A stretch of 29,204 nucleotides of DNA from Nitrospirota bacterium (GTDB lineage Bacteria; Nitrospirota; Thermodesulfovibrionia; Thermodesulfovibrionales; JdFR-88). Where the stretch lies: NCBI GenBank assembly GCA_021819985.1, contig JAKAEG010000001.1:1-29204 (forward strand), read 5' to 3'. Under the pieces are notes generated by a model that saw only the letters and a program-made list of their open reading frames with translations, had not been told where the DNA came from and did no database searches. The position numbers were made by a program, and so were the translations under genes. Below, in pieces: positions 7,747 through 14,683 of this stretch (position 1 is the first letter of the stretch; each line of letters opens with the position of its first letter).

Positions 7747-8040
7747 TTATTTCTTTACAGGCGGCACACAGCCGCATCCGCATCCACAACCCGACTTCTC
7801 CTGGGTTGCCTTGCCCGTTTCACTTTTCTCCACGTCCTTTTTTGTCTCAGACACTTTTCTCACCTCCCTTCCCGGCATACCGGCCGATTTTATTTTTTTG
7901 TTCACCAGCCCCAATTCAGATTCCAAACGTCCCCTGTGCTGTCTCAGCAGTTTGAGCAATTCGTCCCTGCTCAGAAGAATATTTCCACCCGCGCAACTGC
8001 AGGCGGCCCTGCTATTTCCTTTTATTTCTTCCTGGCACAT
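7747..8040 (-). CDS. Small Cys-rich coiled-coil protein of the ArsR cluster
   Basis: A 97-residue protein not assigned to a family. Cys are clustered at both ends: C2, C14 and C16 (ACSCAGG), then C85, C87, C89 and C91 in the tail CGCGCGCVPPVKK. The middle is a charged, probably coiled-coil helix (DELLKLLRQHRGRLESEL). The Cys clusters suggest metal or metalloid binding. The N-terminal Cys-plus-coil part resembles the C-terminal tail of the ArsR protein encoded 44 bp upstream. No clear SD precedes the ATG. A metal-chaperone or co-sensor role is inference. Confidence 0.6.
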   Translation of the reverse strand: MCQEEIKGNSRAACSCAGGNILLSRDELLKLLRQHRGRLESELGLVNKKIKSAGMPGREVRKVSETKKDVEKSETGKATQEKSGCGCGCGCVPPVKK

Positions 8041-8084
8041 GATTAGATTATTAGCATATTCTTATTTAAATTAGAAAAAAATAT

Positions 8085-8489
8085 TTACCGATTCCTTTCA
8101 AGCGAGGCGATTTTCTTTTCCACCTCTTTGAGTTCCCTTTCAAGCCGTTTTTTATATTCCAGGAGAGCGGTCCTGCCGTCCCCAGTCCCCTTTTCCACGC
8201 GAGGTTTGCAGCTACCCGCGCAGCCGCACGTGCATACCTTTATCAATTCCTTCTGACAATCGTCAAGCTTGTCCTCATTCAGAGAGTAATAGATGTGATA
8301 GCCCTTCCTCTCGTCCGCCACCAGGCCGGCCTGTTTCAGAATCCGGAGATGCTGCGACACTGCCGACTGGCTTATGCCCAAAGACTCAGTGATAGCGTTT
8401 ACGGCAAGCGGGCCGCCCTTTAGCAGCTCTATGATCTTTATTCTCGTATCGACCGAGAAAACCTTAAACGATTCAGCTTCGACTTTCAC
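8085..8489 (-). CDS. ArsR-family metal-responsive repressor with Cys-rich coiled-coil tail
   Basis: A 134-residue protein with an ArsR/SmtB winged helix at about 10-75 (DTRIKIIELLKGGPLAV, LGISQSAVSQHLRILKQAGL, RKGYHIYYSL). After it come C78, C86, C88, C90 and C94 (VCTCGCAGSC) and a 25-residue charged coil. The tail is longer than in a minimal ArsR protein and the Cys group is a likely inducer site. The start is GTG with a good SD (GGAGATAAAGC). It heads the cluster with the Cys-rich protein and the CopD-like protein, and an inverted repeat lies just upstream. The inducer (arsenic, copper or another ion) cannot be read from sequence. Confidence 0.87.
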   Translation of the reverse strand: MKVEAESFKVFSVDTRIKIIELLKGGPLAVNAITESLGISQSAVSQHLRILKQAGLVADERKGYHIYYSLNEDKLDDCQKELIKVCTCGCAGSCKPRVEKGTGDGRTALLEYKKRLERELKEVEKKIASLERNR

Positions 8490-8500
8490 GCTTTATCTCC

Positions 8501-8524
8501 ATAAGTAATCGCTAATATACTTAT
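8501..8524 (-). promoter_or_regulatory. Candidate ArsR operator (inverted repeat)
   Basis: ATAAGTA-N10-TACTTAT is a perfect 7-bp dyad about 12 bp upstream of the GTG start of the ArsR gene. AT-rich dyads of this kind at this position are typical ArsR/SmtB binding sites. No binding data are available. Confidence 0.5.
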
Positions 8525-8547
8525 ACATTATTTGATTGCAGATTGTC

Positions 8548-8580
8548 AAATGAATTTATACGAAATGAATTTATACGAAA
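8548..8580. repeat. Tandem 15-bp direct repeat
   Basis: The unit AAATGAATTTATACG occurs twice in direct succession and begins a third time (AAA). It lies in the AT-rich gap between the ArsR gene and the small XRE gene, upstream of the ArsR promoter region. It could be a slipped-strand duplication or a regulator-binding array. Confidence 0.7.
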
Positions 8581-8628
8581 TTACGGAAATTTGTATAGGA
8601 ATACTTATTGGCAAGAATCTGGATTATC

Positions 8629-8874
8629 CTAGAGTCCTTCGAATATCTTCGACAATGATACACCCAAGGCCTTAGCCAGTTTTCTGAGAGAAGTAATCGT
8701 TGGATTTCTCTCGCCTCTTTCTATGCCCCCAATATAATTTCTGTGCAGGCCGGACTGTTCGGCTAACTCTTCTTGCGAGAGGCCAGTCGCCATTCTTAAG
8801 CCTCTAAGCTGCTTTCCCAGCCTTCTTAAGAAGGTATCCATAAGTGGATTATTTTGTGGCTGGGCTGAATTCAT
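8629..8874 (-). CDS. Small XRE-family HTH regulator
   Basis: An 81-residue protein that is almost entirely a Cro/C1-type HTH: RLGKQLRGLRMATGLSQEEL, AEQSGLHRNYIGGIERGERN, TITSLRKLAKALGVSLSKIF. No effector domain is attached, and the family usually acts as a repressor. Neither possible Met start (8874 or 8841) has a clear SD. It is divergent from a receiver-domain gene, as is the XRE gene at 546-866. Confidence 0.87.
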   Translation of the reverse strand: MNSAQPQNNPLMDTFLRRLGKQLRGLRMATGLSQEELAEQSGLHRNYIGGIERGERNPTITSLRKLAKALGVSLSKIFEGL

Positions 8875-8955
8875 GTCTACACACTATGAGTGTGATTCTG
8901 TTATAATTGCATCTGGCAAAGAAGAGAAAACGGAACCGGAAAGGAGGATATTGAA

Positions 8956-9375
8956 ATTTTCCAGACGGGGGAACACCGGAAAAATATCCTGCTTGTGGAT
9001 GACAAAAAGGACGTCCTGCAACCTCTGGCGGAAGGGCTGAGGGTTTCCGGAGAATTCGACGTATTCACGGCCGAAAACGGCAGGAAGGCGCTGGAGATAT
9101 TCAAGTCCGGCCGCAAAGTGGATGTTCTTGTTACCGATATAGAAATGCCAGTGATGGACGGGTTCGAGCTTCTGGCTCAAGTAAAAAAGGATTACCCTGA
9201 TACACCAGCCATTGTGCTTACCGGCCACATAACCCACAAAATTAAAGAGCAGCTCAAGGCAATCGGGGACTTTGTCTGTATCCAGAAACCTGTCAGTTTC
9301 TGGGAACTCCGGCGGAAGATAATAGATGAACTTCGTATTCACTCCGCACGGGGAGAAAATAAAAAAACGAAATAG
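8956..9375 (+). CDS. Orphan receiver (REC) domain protein, probable non-canonical start
   Basis: A single CheY-like receiver domain with acidic residues in NILLVDDKKD, phospho-acceptor in LVTDIEMPVMDGFELL, LTGH and a canonical Lys-Pro (CIQKPVSFWEL). The first ordinary start in frame is GTG at 8995, but that would remove the first beta strand (NILLV). The frame is open back to 8896 without ATG, GTG or TTG before the strand. GGAGG at 8943-8947 lies 8 bp before an in-frame ATT at 8956, and ATT at 8950 is also possible, so ATT initiation or a frameshift upstream is likely. It is a paralogue of the receiver protein at 1006-1467. Confidence 0.82.
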   Translation: MFQTGEHRKNILLVDDKKDVLQPLAEGLRVSGEFDVFTAENGRKALEIFKSGRKVDVLVTDIEMPVMDGFELLAQVKKDYPDTPAIVLTGHITHKIKEQLKAIGDFVCIQKPVSFWELRRKIIDELRIHSARGENKKTK

Positions 9376-9397
9376 CCCAAATATGGGGAAATTGAAA

Positions 9398-9775
9398 ATG
9401 CTCAAAAGCGAGAAGGCTACGGGTGAGCTTATCAGGCAGATGAGAAAATCTTCCGGCATGTCGCAAATGCAGCTTGCGGAGAAGGTCGGGATTTCATATC
9501 AGCAGGTCCAGAAATACGAGAAAGGGGTAAACAGGCTCACCGTTCCAAGGATGAAGCAGATATCATGGGCGCTGGGAGTGCCCGCAAGTCTTTTCCTCGA
9601 TGAAGGAAACCTGCTTATGCCCGGGCAGCAAAAAGAAACGGGGCGGAATTGCCTTTTGGACGACGAGGCTAGGCTGCTCATGCTGTTCAGAAGAATCCGC
9701 AGCAGAAAGCTAAAACATGGCTTCATAGAGATGCTTGAGGATGTTGTAAATATATCGAATGGCAAGAAAAACTGA
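9398..9775 (+). CDS. XRE-family HTH regulator
   Basis: A protein of about 125 residues with an N-terminal HTH (ELIRQMRKSSGMSQMQLAEK, VGISYQQVQKYEKGVNRLTV, ISWALGVPASLFL) of the type seen in SinR-like and phage-like repressors. The C-terminal helix (DDEARLLMLFRRIRS, FIEMLEDVV) resembles the tail often seen in alphaproteobacterial-type XRE proteins, where it may dimerise. The ATG at 9398 is preferred, with GGGGA 9 bp upstream; the frame is open into the receiver gene. It follows that gene closely and may be co-transcribed with it. Confidence 0.83.
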   Translation: MLKSEKATGELIRQMRKSSGMSQMQLAEKVGISYQQVQKYEKGVNRLTVPRMKQISWALGVPASLFLDEGNLLMPGQQKETGRNCLLDDEARLLMLFRRIRSRKLKHGFIEMLEDVVNISNGKKN

Positions 9776-10097
9776 AATGCCGATTACTCGCGCCAGATCC
9801 ATTCTTTCGATTGTCTTGATTCTATTTATCCTGGGCGTGGCGGTGGTGGCGGGAGCGGCCAATTCTTTACAGAAAAGTCCCGAGTATCAGACCGCGGGGG
9901 CCCATAACCAATCCGAGGACGCCATGTTATCTGATATAAAACACCGTTGCGCTGCTGACCTCGGCCCGGGCTACTCCTTGCAGGTGCAAAAGACGTATAA
10001 TGGCGGCTATCTGTTCATTTGCGCCCAAAAGGATGATAACGCAAAAGGAATGCTGTATCCACGGCTTGTTCCGTCAGAAGCGCAAAAGCCCTTTTGA
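9759..10097 (+). CDS. Small membrane-anchored hypothetical protein
   Basis: A 112-residue protein of unknown function. An N-terminal hydrophobic segment (about 14-34, SILSIVLILFILGVAVVAGA) could be a signal anchor. The rest is polar and predicted outside the cytoplasm, with two Cys (HRCAADL, FICAQKD) that could pair. It overlaps the end of the XRE gene by 17 bp, or starts just after it if the ATG at 9777 is used. It may therefore form an operon with the receiver and XRE genes. Confidence 0.5.
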   Translation: MARKTEMPITRARSILSIVLILFILGVAVVAGAANSLQKSPEYQTAGAHNQSEDAMLSDIKHRCAADLGPGYSLQVQKTYNGGYLFICAQKDDNAKGMLYPRLVPSEAQKPF

Positions 10098-10117
10098 TTC
10101 ACGGGCTATTTTTATTT
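10087..10117 (+). terminator. Weak intrinsic terminator
   Basis: AGCCC-N11-GGGCT followed by ATTTTTATTT, overlapping the end of the small membrane-protein gene and lying between convergent genes. The stem is short (5 bp) but GC-rich, and the T-run is good. Confidence 0.45.
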
Positions 10118-11497
10118 CTGTATCTTCGGTCGCACCTCCTCGATCTCCCTTATCCTCCCTTTCTTCATCTCCTCAAAATATGACACGGTTTCCCCGAAGG
10201 CCTCGGCGTTGAAGGGCGTGTAGAAAGAGGAGAGTTCCTTGCCGTCCTCCATCTGGACGATGAATGGTCCGCCGAAATAGCCGTCCTTTATGAGCCCGCG
10301 CGAGATGGCGTCCTTCTCTCGTCGAAGGTTGCAGACGATTGAGTAGAGGATATTTCTCTTAAGCTCCCGGTCCGAGTCCATGAGGGCGACATCAGGATTA
10401 CCCTTGCCGAGCTTCTTGGCCGCCTCTTCGAGCACCCCGGCCTGAAAGTACACATGTCCGTCCGGCATCGAGAAGGCGCTCCACCGCTGGCCGTCCAGGC
10501 GGTTGATATAAGGTTTCAGCTCCGCCAGGAACTTTTCGGCATCGAACCAGGGAAGAGGGACTTCCTTCAGCTTGACCTTCTCTTTTTCTTTCTTGGCATG
10601 GGTGATAAAGATACTGTCTTTTTCGGTCGGGCCCGCTTCCGCTTTCGGGGCCGACTGAAGAGGCTCCTCCGGTCTGCCAGGCTCCGGACCGGACCCGCCC
10701 TCAGTAGGGCGCTCCTGGATGTTACTGGCAATCTCCGTTCGCCTGGCATCCTGGTCCGCTTCCTTGAGCTTTTCTCCAAGCAGCCCCTTTGGGTACCTGT
10801 GGTGGTCGACAATGGCTTTATTGACATCGTCCTTATAGGGAAGCCCTGCGTAGCCCGGGAGGCCCTCCAGAATCGTTACGCTTATGAGTGGGTGGTCTCC
10901 CAGGGAGTAAAGGGTTTTTCTAAAAGAGGGGAGTTTGCCCAAGTCATGCCCCAGGGCGGCAATCAGAACCTTGGGAAGCATCGCGACGGATCCCTTGAAG
11001 GCTTTTATCATCTCTTCCGCCACGTCCAGGGTATGCCGGTAGAGTTTTACCCCGGCCAGGACGTCATAGGCGTTTTTGTCTGTGAAGCCTTCGGCTTCGC
11101 CCTTACCATTCACAACGGATGGGCAATCCCCCTCCCGATCGAGAAGTTGAAGAATTTCCCTGACCACGGTGCCGGCGGGAGTGGCGGAAAAGGTCCGCTC
11201 TTTTACGTACTCATCATAAAAATCCCGTATCTCCGGATGATCGAAGGCGAGGTCTTCGGCCTCCGCGGGCGGTGGCTGCCCGGCCTGGTTCCTCCAGAGG
11301 CCGGCAAGTTGCTCCAGGGATATCTCGGCGTTTCTGTGCCGGGACCAGATGGTGGACAGGGTCTCCAGGGCGATTTCCTTCTTGCCGCCCTTTTTCCGGG
11401 AGGGAAGGCCCTGTCCGGGCCCGGCGGACGGGCAAAGCGTCTTCCAGAGCCCGAAAGCGGCCGCCGCGATCCCAACGATCAGGGCCAGCTCAAACAT
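10112..11497 (-). CDS. HD-domain protein of a conjugation-like cluster, possible MOBH/TraI_2 relative
   Basis: A protein of about 461 residues. An N-terminal hydrophobic segment (2-20) is followed by a central HD-type metal site: H155 (LYRHTLDVAEEM), H184-D185 (AALGHDLGKLPSF), H202 (LGDHPLISVTILEG) and DHHRYPKG at 231-238. A charged, low-complexity linker (about 245-310) leads to a C-terminal region (LDGQRWSAF, GHVYFQAGVLEEAAKKLG) that may be the winged-helix part of TraI_2-type relaxases. HD-based MOBH relaxases nick DNA, whereas other HD proteins are phosphohydrolases; sequence reading cannot decide. The ATG at 11497 overlaps the end of the coupling ATPase gene by 8 bp, which favours this start over the upstream 11527. 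The overlap suggests translational coupling and a shared role. Confidence 0.68.
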   Translation of the reverse strand: MFELALIVGIAAAAFGLWKTLCPSAGPGQGLPSRKKGGKKEIALETLSTIWSRHRNAEISLEQLAGLWRNQAGQPPPAEAEDLAFDHPEIRDFYDEYVKERTFSATPAGTVVREILQLLDREGDCPSVVNGKGEAEGFTDKNAYDVLAGVKLYRHTLDVAEEMIKAFKGSVAMLPKVLIAALGHDLGKLPSFRKTLYSLGDHPLISVTILEGLPGYAGLPYKDDVNKAIVDHHRYPKGLLGEKLKEADQDARRTEIASNIQERPTEGGSGPEPGRPEEPLQSAPKAEAGPTEKDSIFITHAKKEKEKVKLKEVPLPWFDAEKFLAELKPYINRLDGQRWSAFSMPDGHVYFQAGVLEEAAKKLGKGNPDVALMDSDRELKRNILYSIVCNLRREKDAISRGLIKDGYFGGPFIVQMEDGKELSSFYTPFNAEAFGETVSYFEEMKKGRIREIEEVRPKIQK

Positions 11498-12869
11498 CGG
11501 GCCGCCTGTCCCTCTGTGGACCGTCAATTTCCGCCATTCCCTCCACCGCGCTTATACTGGGAAGCTTGATGTGAACATATGGGTTCGAGACGTCCTCGGT
11601 CTTTCCTACGTAAGCGCCAGAGTAGCCCATCATGTAGAATTTTCTCGCGGGGAGATTAAGCACGTCCTGCGGCTTTAGCACCGGCTCTTCCATCTGCCTC
11701 ACTGTCATGCCGCCGCCCACACTCAGTATCGGCGCATATTTCGCCTTTTCCCCGAAATGGTCCGCTACGTATTGGGCCGTCTTCGCATCAGGGACCCTCA
11801 TGAAGAGCTTTGTATTGGTGTTGTCCAGTATCACGTTTGCGTAGTCCTCGCCCAGGGCCGCGTAAAGCTGGCTTACGGACTGGGAAAAACCGTGCACCCA
11901 CACGCCTGCCCCGCCGGCCTTGGCGAAGAGGTCGTCTATGCCGTAGTAAAGGACGTTCTGGGCCTCGTCTATGTAGAGACAAAGGGGCGGCGTGACCTTT
12001 CTGCCGGAGGCGAACACCCGCCCCACAAAGCTCTGTATCATCGAGATCACCACCTTCCCCAGGGTGTAAGCGGCCCTCCTGGTGATGAGAGAGGCAAGCT
12101 GGACGATCATAATCACCCGTTTGCCCTCTTCCAGCCGCTTTAAAAACCTGTTTTCATCGGCGCGGCCTATGATCTTCCCGATGTTGCCGGAGGTAAGCTC
12201 CATGAGGGCCACGCGCAGCGAGGAGGACACCTTACCGTAGTAATCCTGCGGGGAGTCGAGGATTTTCTGCATGTCGGAGGAAAGCTGTCTGGCCTCATCG
12301 GAGTCTATCGAGTCGATCTCGGCCTTGAGGTTTTCCAAGTCGGTATGGGAAATCCGGTTTTTTACGTCATTCAGGTTGAAGAGGGGCGGTTTCCCCTCGT
12401 TCTTGGCCAGAAGGATGAGACCCTGGACCACGACAAGACTTACCTCGTAAGCGACATTGTAGAAAAATTTCTCCTTGCCTACTTCGACGCCAGAGACTAT
12501 GTGCCCCACCAGCTCCTCGGGCATGAAATAATAGGCCAGCGGGTCTATGATGGCGCTGTAGGCCGGAAATACCGGCGTGACGAGCATAAGCTCCTCCTGT
12601 CGGCCCTCCTCGAAGGCCGCCTGGACTATCTTGGAGAAAATCTCAGCGTCTCCCTTGGGATCTATGAGGACCACGCTGTGGCCCTTTCTTATGTCCTGCT
12701 CGGCCATGTTCTCTATGACTCGGGTCTTGCCCACGCGGGTGGTCCCGAAGCACCAGAGGTGGCCGTTACGATGCGCGTCCGGGATGGCTATCCGGATATT
12801 GCGGGTGGGATCGGCGAGTTTCTGGCCCCGGCCGAGTATGAGCTGGCTCTCCTTATCTCCCCCGGACAA
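11490..12869 (-). CDS. VirD4/TraD-like coupling ATPase without membrane segments
   Basis: A 459-residue P-loop ATPase of the type IV coupling protein class. Walker A is GTTRVGKT (42-49), followed by the typical VVLIDPKGDAE. Walker B is LCLYIDEAQNV (about 296-306). The segment GVWVHGFSQSVSQLYAALGE, NVILDNTNTKLFMRV and a late VLNLPARKFYMMGY fit TraD/TraG proteins. Coupling proteins normally carry N-terminal membrane helices; here Walker A comes 42 residues from the start and none are seen, so it is soluble or a partner supplies the anchor. The start is TTG, overlapping the NusA-like gene by 17 bp, with AAGGAAAGGA further upstream. It may pump DNA or couple a substrate to a secretion channel. 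Confidence 0.85.
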   Translation of the reverse strand: MSGGDKESQLILGRGQKLADPTRNIRIAIPDAHRNGHLWCFGTTRVGKTRVIENMAEQDIRKGHSVVLIDPKGDAEIFSKIVQAAFEEGRQEELMLVTPVFPAYSAIIDPLAYYFMPEELVGHIVSGVEVGKEKFFYNVAYEVSLVVVQGLILLAKNEGKPPLFNLNDVKNRISHTDLENLKAEIDSIDSDEARQLSSDMQKILDSPQDYYGKVSSSLRVALMELTSGNIGKIIGRADENRFLKRLEEGKRVIMIVQLASLITRRAAYTLGKVVISMIQSFVGRVFASGRKVTPPLCLYIDEAQNVLYYGIDDLFAKAGGAGVWVHGFSQSVSQLYAALGEDYANVILDNTNTKLFMRVPDAKTAQYVADHFGEKAKYAPILSVGGGMTVRQMEEPVLKPQDVLNLPARKFYMMGYSGAYVGKTEDVSNPYVHIKLPSISAVEGMAEIDGPQRDRRPDV

Positions 12870-13596
12870 AATGGACGATGATCCTTTCCTTAAGCTCCCC
12901 CGAGACCGCTTTTATGCACTCCCCGGGGACCCTGCCCTCCGCCTCGACCAGGCTGAAAACCCCTGCGGCCCTTTTCACGCACCTGACCCTTATGGCCAGG
13001 AGCCTGTCCGAAAGCTCCCTCTGGAAAAGACCCTCCGTGAGGCTCCGCGATGTCCTGCTCAAGGAGACTTTCAAGACCGGGACGCGGCCGTTTGATGATG
13101 GCGTTACACTCGATACGTAGAAGTTAAGATAGTCCCCGGTCCGGTAAAGGCCCCTTTCCTTGGGCGTCTGATGCTCTTTTTCGCATACCCCGACCACAAG
13201 CCAACCGGCGCTGCCGTCCAGCTCGACGAATATGCGCTCCTCGAATACCGCGGCGACATGCCCGCCGATGATCCCGCCTGTGAGGTAGCGGAGTTTTCCG
13301 TAGCCCCGGACCGTGGCCTCCCTTTGAAGGGCGGAGACGATATCGTATTTGATCGCCCGAAGGACGTTCTTTTTAAGGCGCTCCATGGGGAGCAGTTCAA
13401 CCCTGTTTTCCCTGAAGACGTAGATTTCGCATCCCTCTCTGGTCAGCATGCACTCCACATCCAGGCGGAAGATGCCCGACAGAGTGCCGGATATGGACCT
13501 CTCGATGGCCGCTTTCGCCTCGTCGCAGGGAAGCTCGTACTTATCGGCGACGGCCCGGAGGTCAGCGCCGCCTGAAATATCTTTTAAAAACCGCAT
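12853..13596 (-). CDS. NusA-like S1 RNA-binding protein in a conjugation-like cluster
   Basis: A 247-residue protein. It starts with a region resembling the NusA N-terminal RNA-polymerase-binding domain (ADLRAVADKYELPCDEAKAA, then CEIYVFRENRVELL). An S1-like segment follows (about 100-185; GLYRTGDYLNFYVSSVT), leading into LKVSLSRTSRSLTEGLFQRE, which matches the NusA pattern LSRT-H-x(3)-LF-E at the S1/KH1 junction. The end (VPGECIKAVSGELKERIIV) resembles a shortened KH1 lacking a clear GxxG loop. KH2 and the C-terminal repeats are missing. The ATG at 13596 is chosen for its SD (GGAGGG); the frame is open to 13761. The housekeeping nusA is presumably elsewhere. An antitermination role for the element's own operon is inference. 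Confidence 0.62.
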   Translation of the reverse strand: MRFLKDISGGADLRAVADKYELPCDEAKAAIERSISGTLSGIFRLDVECMLTREGCEIYVFRENRVELLPMERLKKNVLRAIKYDIVSALQREATVRGYGKLRYLTGGIIGGHVAAVFEERIFVELDGSAGWLVVGVCEKEHQTPKERGLYRTGDYLNFYVSSVTPSSNGRVPVLKVSLSRTSRSLTEGLFQRELSDRLLAIRVRCVKRAAGVFSLVEAEGRVPGECIKAVSGELKERIIVHFVRGR

Positions 13597-13990
13597 AGAC
13601 CCTCCTTGCGTACCGCGCTCTTTTTTCGTTGTCCGAGGCGTTGTAGCAGCCCACAGCCTCCCATGTATAGCCGTACCTCCGGACGCACCGGGCCAGTATC
13701 CAGGCGCCTGCTTTGACATTAGTGCAGGGATTCCCAAGAGACCGCCAGACGCCCATGCCAAGCGTCGGGGCCCAGGCTGAGTTGATCTGCATGAGACCGT
13801 AATCGTATGTGCCGTTTTGGTTCCAGTTGACCGCCTGGGGGGTGAAATCAGACTCGACCTTTGCGATCGACCAAAGGAGCCGGGGAGATACGCCGTACTT
13901 CGCCCCCGCGGCCTCGAAGCAGAAGGCGTAGGCCGGGGCGGCGGATGAAAGAATGAGGATCAAGGCAATAAGGGCCCTTTTTATATCCAT
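13562..13990 (-). CDS. VirB1-like lytic transglycosylase with signal peptide
   Basis: A 142-residue secreted protein with a signal peptide at about 1-22 (RALIALILILSSAAPAYA). The SLT/lysozyme-like fold shows catalytic E46 (SIAKVESDF), YDYGLMQINS at 62-71, and the later WILARCVRRYG and CYNAS. It cuts peptidoglycan glycan strands in the periplasm. Small enzymes of this class help assemble conjugation pili and type III/IV secretion systems, which fits the downstream coupling ATPase. It is the first gene of the minus-strand block and overlaps the NusA-like gene by 35 bp. Confidence 0.88.
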   Translation of the reverse strand: MDIKRALIALILILSSAAPAYAFCFEAAGAKYGVSPRLLWSIAKVESDFTPQAVNWNQNGTYDYGLMQINSAWAPTLGMGVWRSLGNPCTNVKAGAWILARCVRRYGYTWEAVGCYNASDNEKRARYARRVYAVFKRYFRRR

Positions 13991-14441
13991 CTATAGTGAT
14001 ATAGGCAGGGGGCAACTTTAAGCGGGCGCGTTCAGTTCAAGACGCAAGGTTTTCACCGAGAAAAGATGCTTTTGATGGCCGGGTCGGGGTTCGGAGTCCC
14101 TTCAACTTCGCAGGGTACTTACTCTGCTTCTGATGCTAAGATTTGCCCTGAAATCTGTTGTGAGTCTATTCTTTGCAAAATGCAGTGTACGACTAGAAAT
14201 TATGCTATGGGGATTTCGTAATCCTTTACTGAAAAAGCCATTTCGTTTTTTTTCGGTCAGTGTGTGTCCCGACACGTGGCGGCTCTTACTCCTGAATTTT
14301 ATTGAATTCGAAATGAGGTTCTGTGAGAGTTGTATCATCTGGATCGGGTCAGCGGCTACTCTTGGCAGCTAATCCATCCTTTCGGGAAGAGTATTATTTT
14401 CACATTGAGCCGCAAAGAAAAGGAATAGTCAATTCGCTCAG
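13991..14441. other. Gene-free region upstream of the cobalt-transport operon
   Basis: About 450 bp between the transglycosylase gene and the cbiM promoter. Short frames occur on both strands (e.g. 14133-14372) but lack an SD and recognisable motifs. The region marks the junction between the GC-rich block and the lower-GC metal-transport island. No tRNA or clear direct repeats marking an element end were found. A small dyad GTGTC-CC-GACAC lies near 14265. Confidence 0.4.
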
Positions 14442-14470
14442 TTGACATTTAAGTCTGCATGTGATTTAAT
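14442..14470 (+). promoter_or_regulatory. Strong sigma70 promoter of the cobalamin-riboswitch/cbiM operon
   Basis: TTGACA (14442-14447), a 17-bp spacer, then TTTAAT (14465-14470). It places the transcript start about 10 bp before the riboswitch aptamer. Confidence 0.75.
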
Positions 14471-14480
14471 CAGAATCGAG

Positions 14481-14655
14481 TTTAGGTTTACAGGTGCCCT
14501 AAAGGGCATTAAAGGGAATCCCGTGGAAATCGGGAGCGGTCCCGCCGCTGTAACCGGGGACAAACCTTCAGTAAAGCCACTGTGCCTTATAAAAGGCATG
14601 GGAAGGCGAAGGTGAGGATGAACCGGGAGCCAGAAGACCTGCCTGTGAGCAATTA
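14481..14655 (+). ncRNA. Cobalamin riboswitch (upstream of cbiM)
   Basis: The conserved cobalamin-aptamer blocks appear in order: AGGTGCC, AAAGGGAATCCCGTGGAAAT, GGGAGCGGTCCCGCCGCTGTA, GCCACTG, GGGAAGGCG and GAGCCAGAAGACCTGCCT. It binds adenosylcobalamin or a related form in the nascent RNA. Here it is followed by an intrinsic terminator, so B12 should shut off the downstream cobalt transporter. Confidence 0.95.
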
Positions 14656-14683
14656 GAGAAGGAACTTCTCGCGGAAGAAGGAA

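Noticed and set aside
7372..8046. Plus-strand open frame of 224 codons opposite the CopD-like and Cys-rich genes
   Set aside because: Antisense to two genes with SD sites and recognisable features; its own translation has no domain signature.
10454..11569. Long plus-strand open frame (371 codons) opposite the HD-domain gene
   Set aside because: It lies antisense to a well-supported gene in GC-rich sequence, has no family motifs and is a typical shadow frame.
14080..14110. GGTTCGGAGTCCC, slightly like a tRNA T-arm
   Set aside because: No cloverleaf can be built around it, no acceptor pairing and the T-loop deviates from GTTCRA; not a tRNA or clear attachment site.
14133..14372. Short plus-strand frame in the gap before the cbiM promoter, and its minus-strand counterpart 14102-14338
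   Set aside because: No SD, no motif, low-complexity hydrophobic or basic composition; not supported as a gene.
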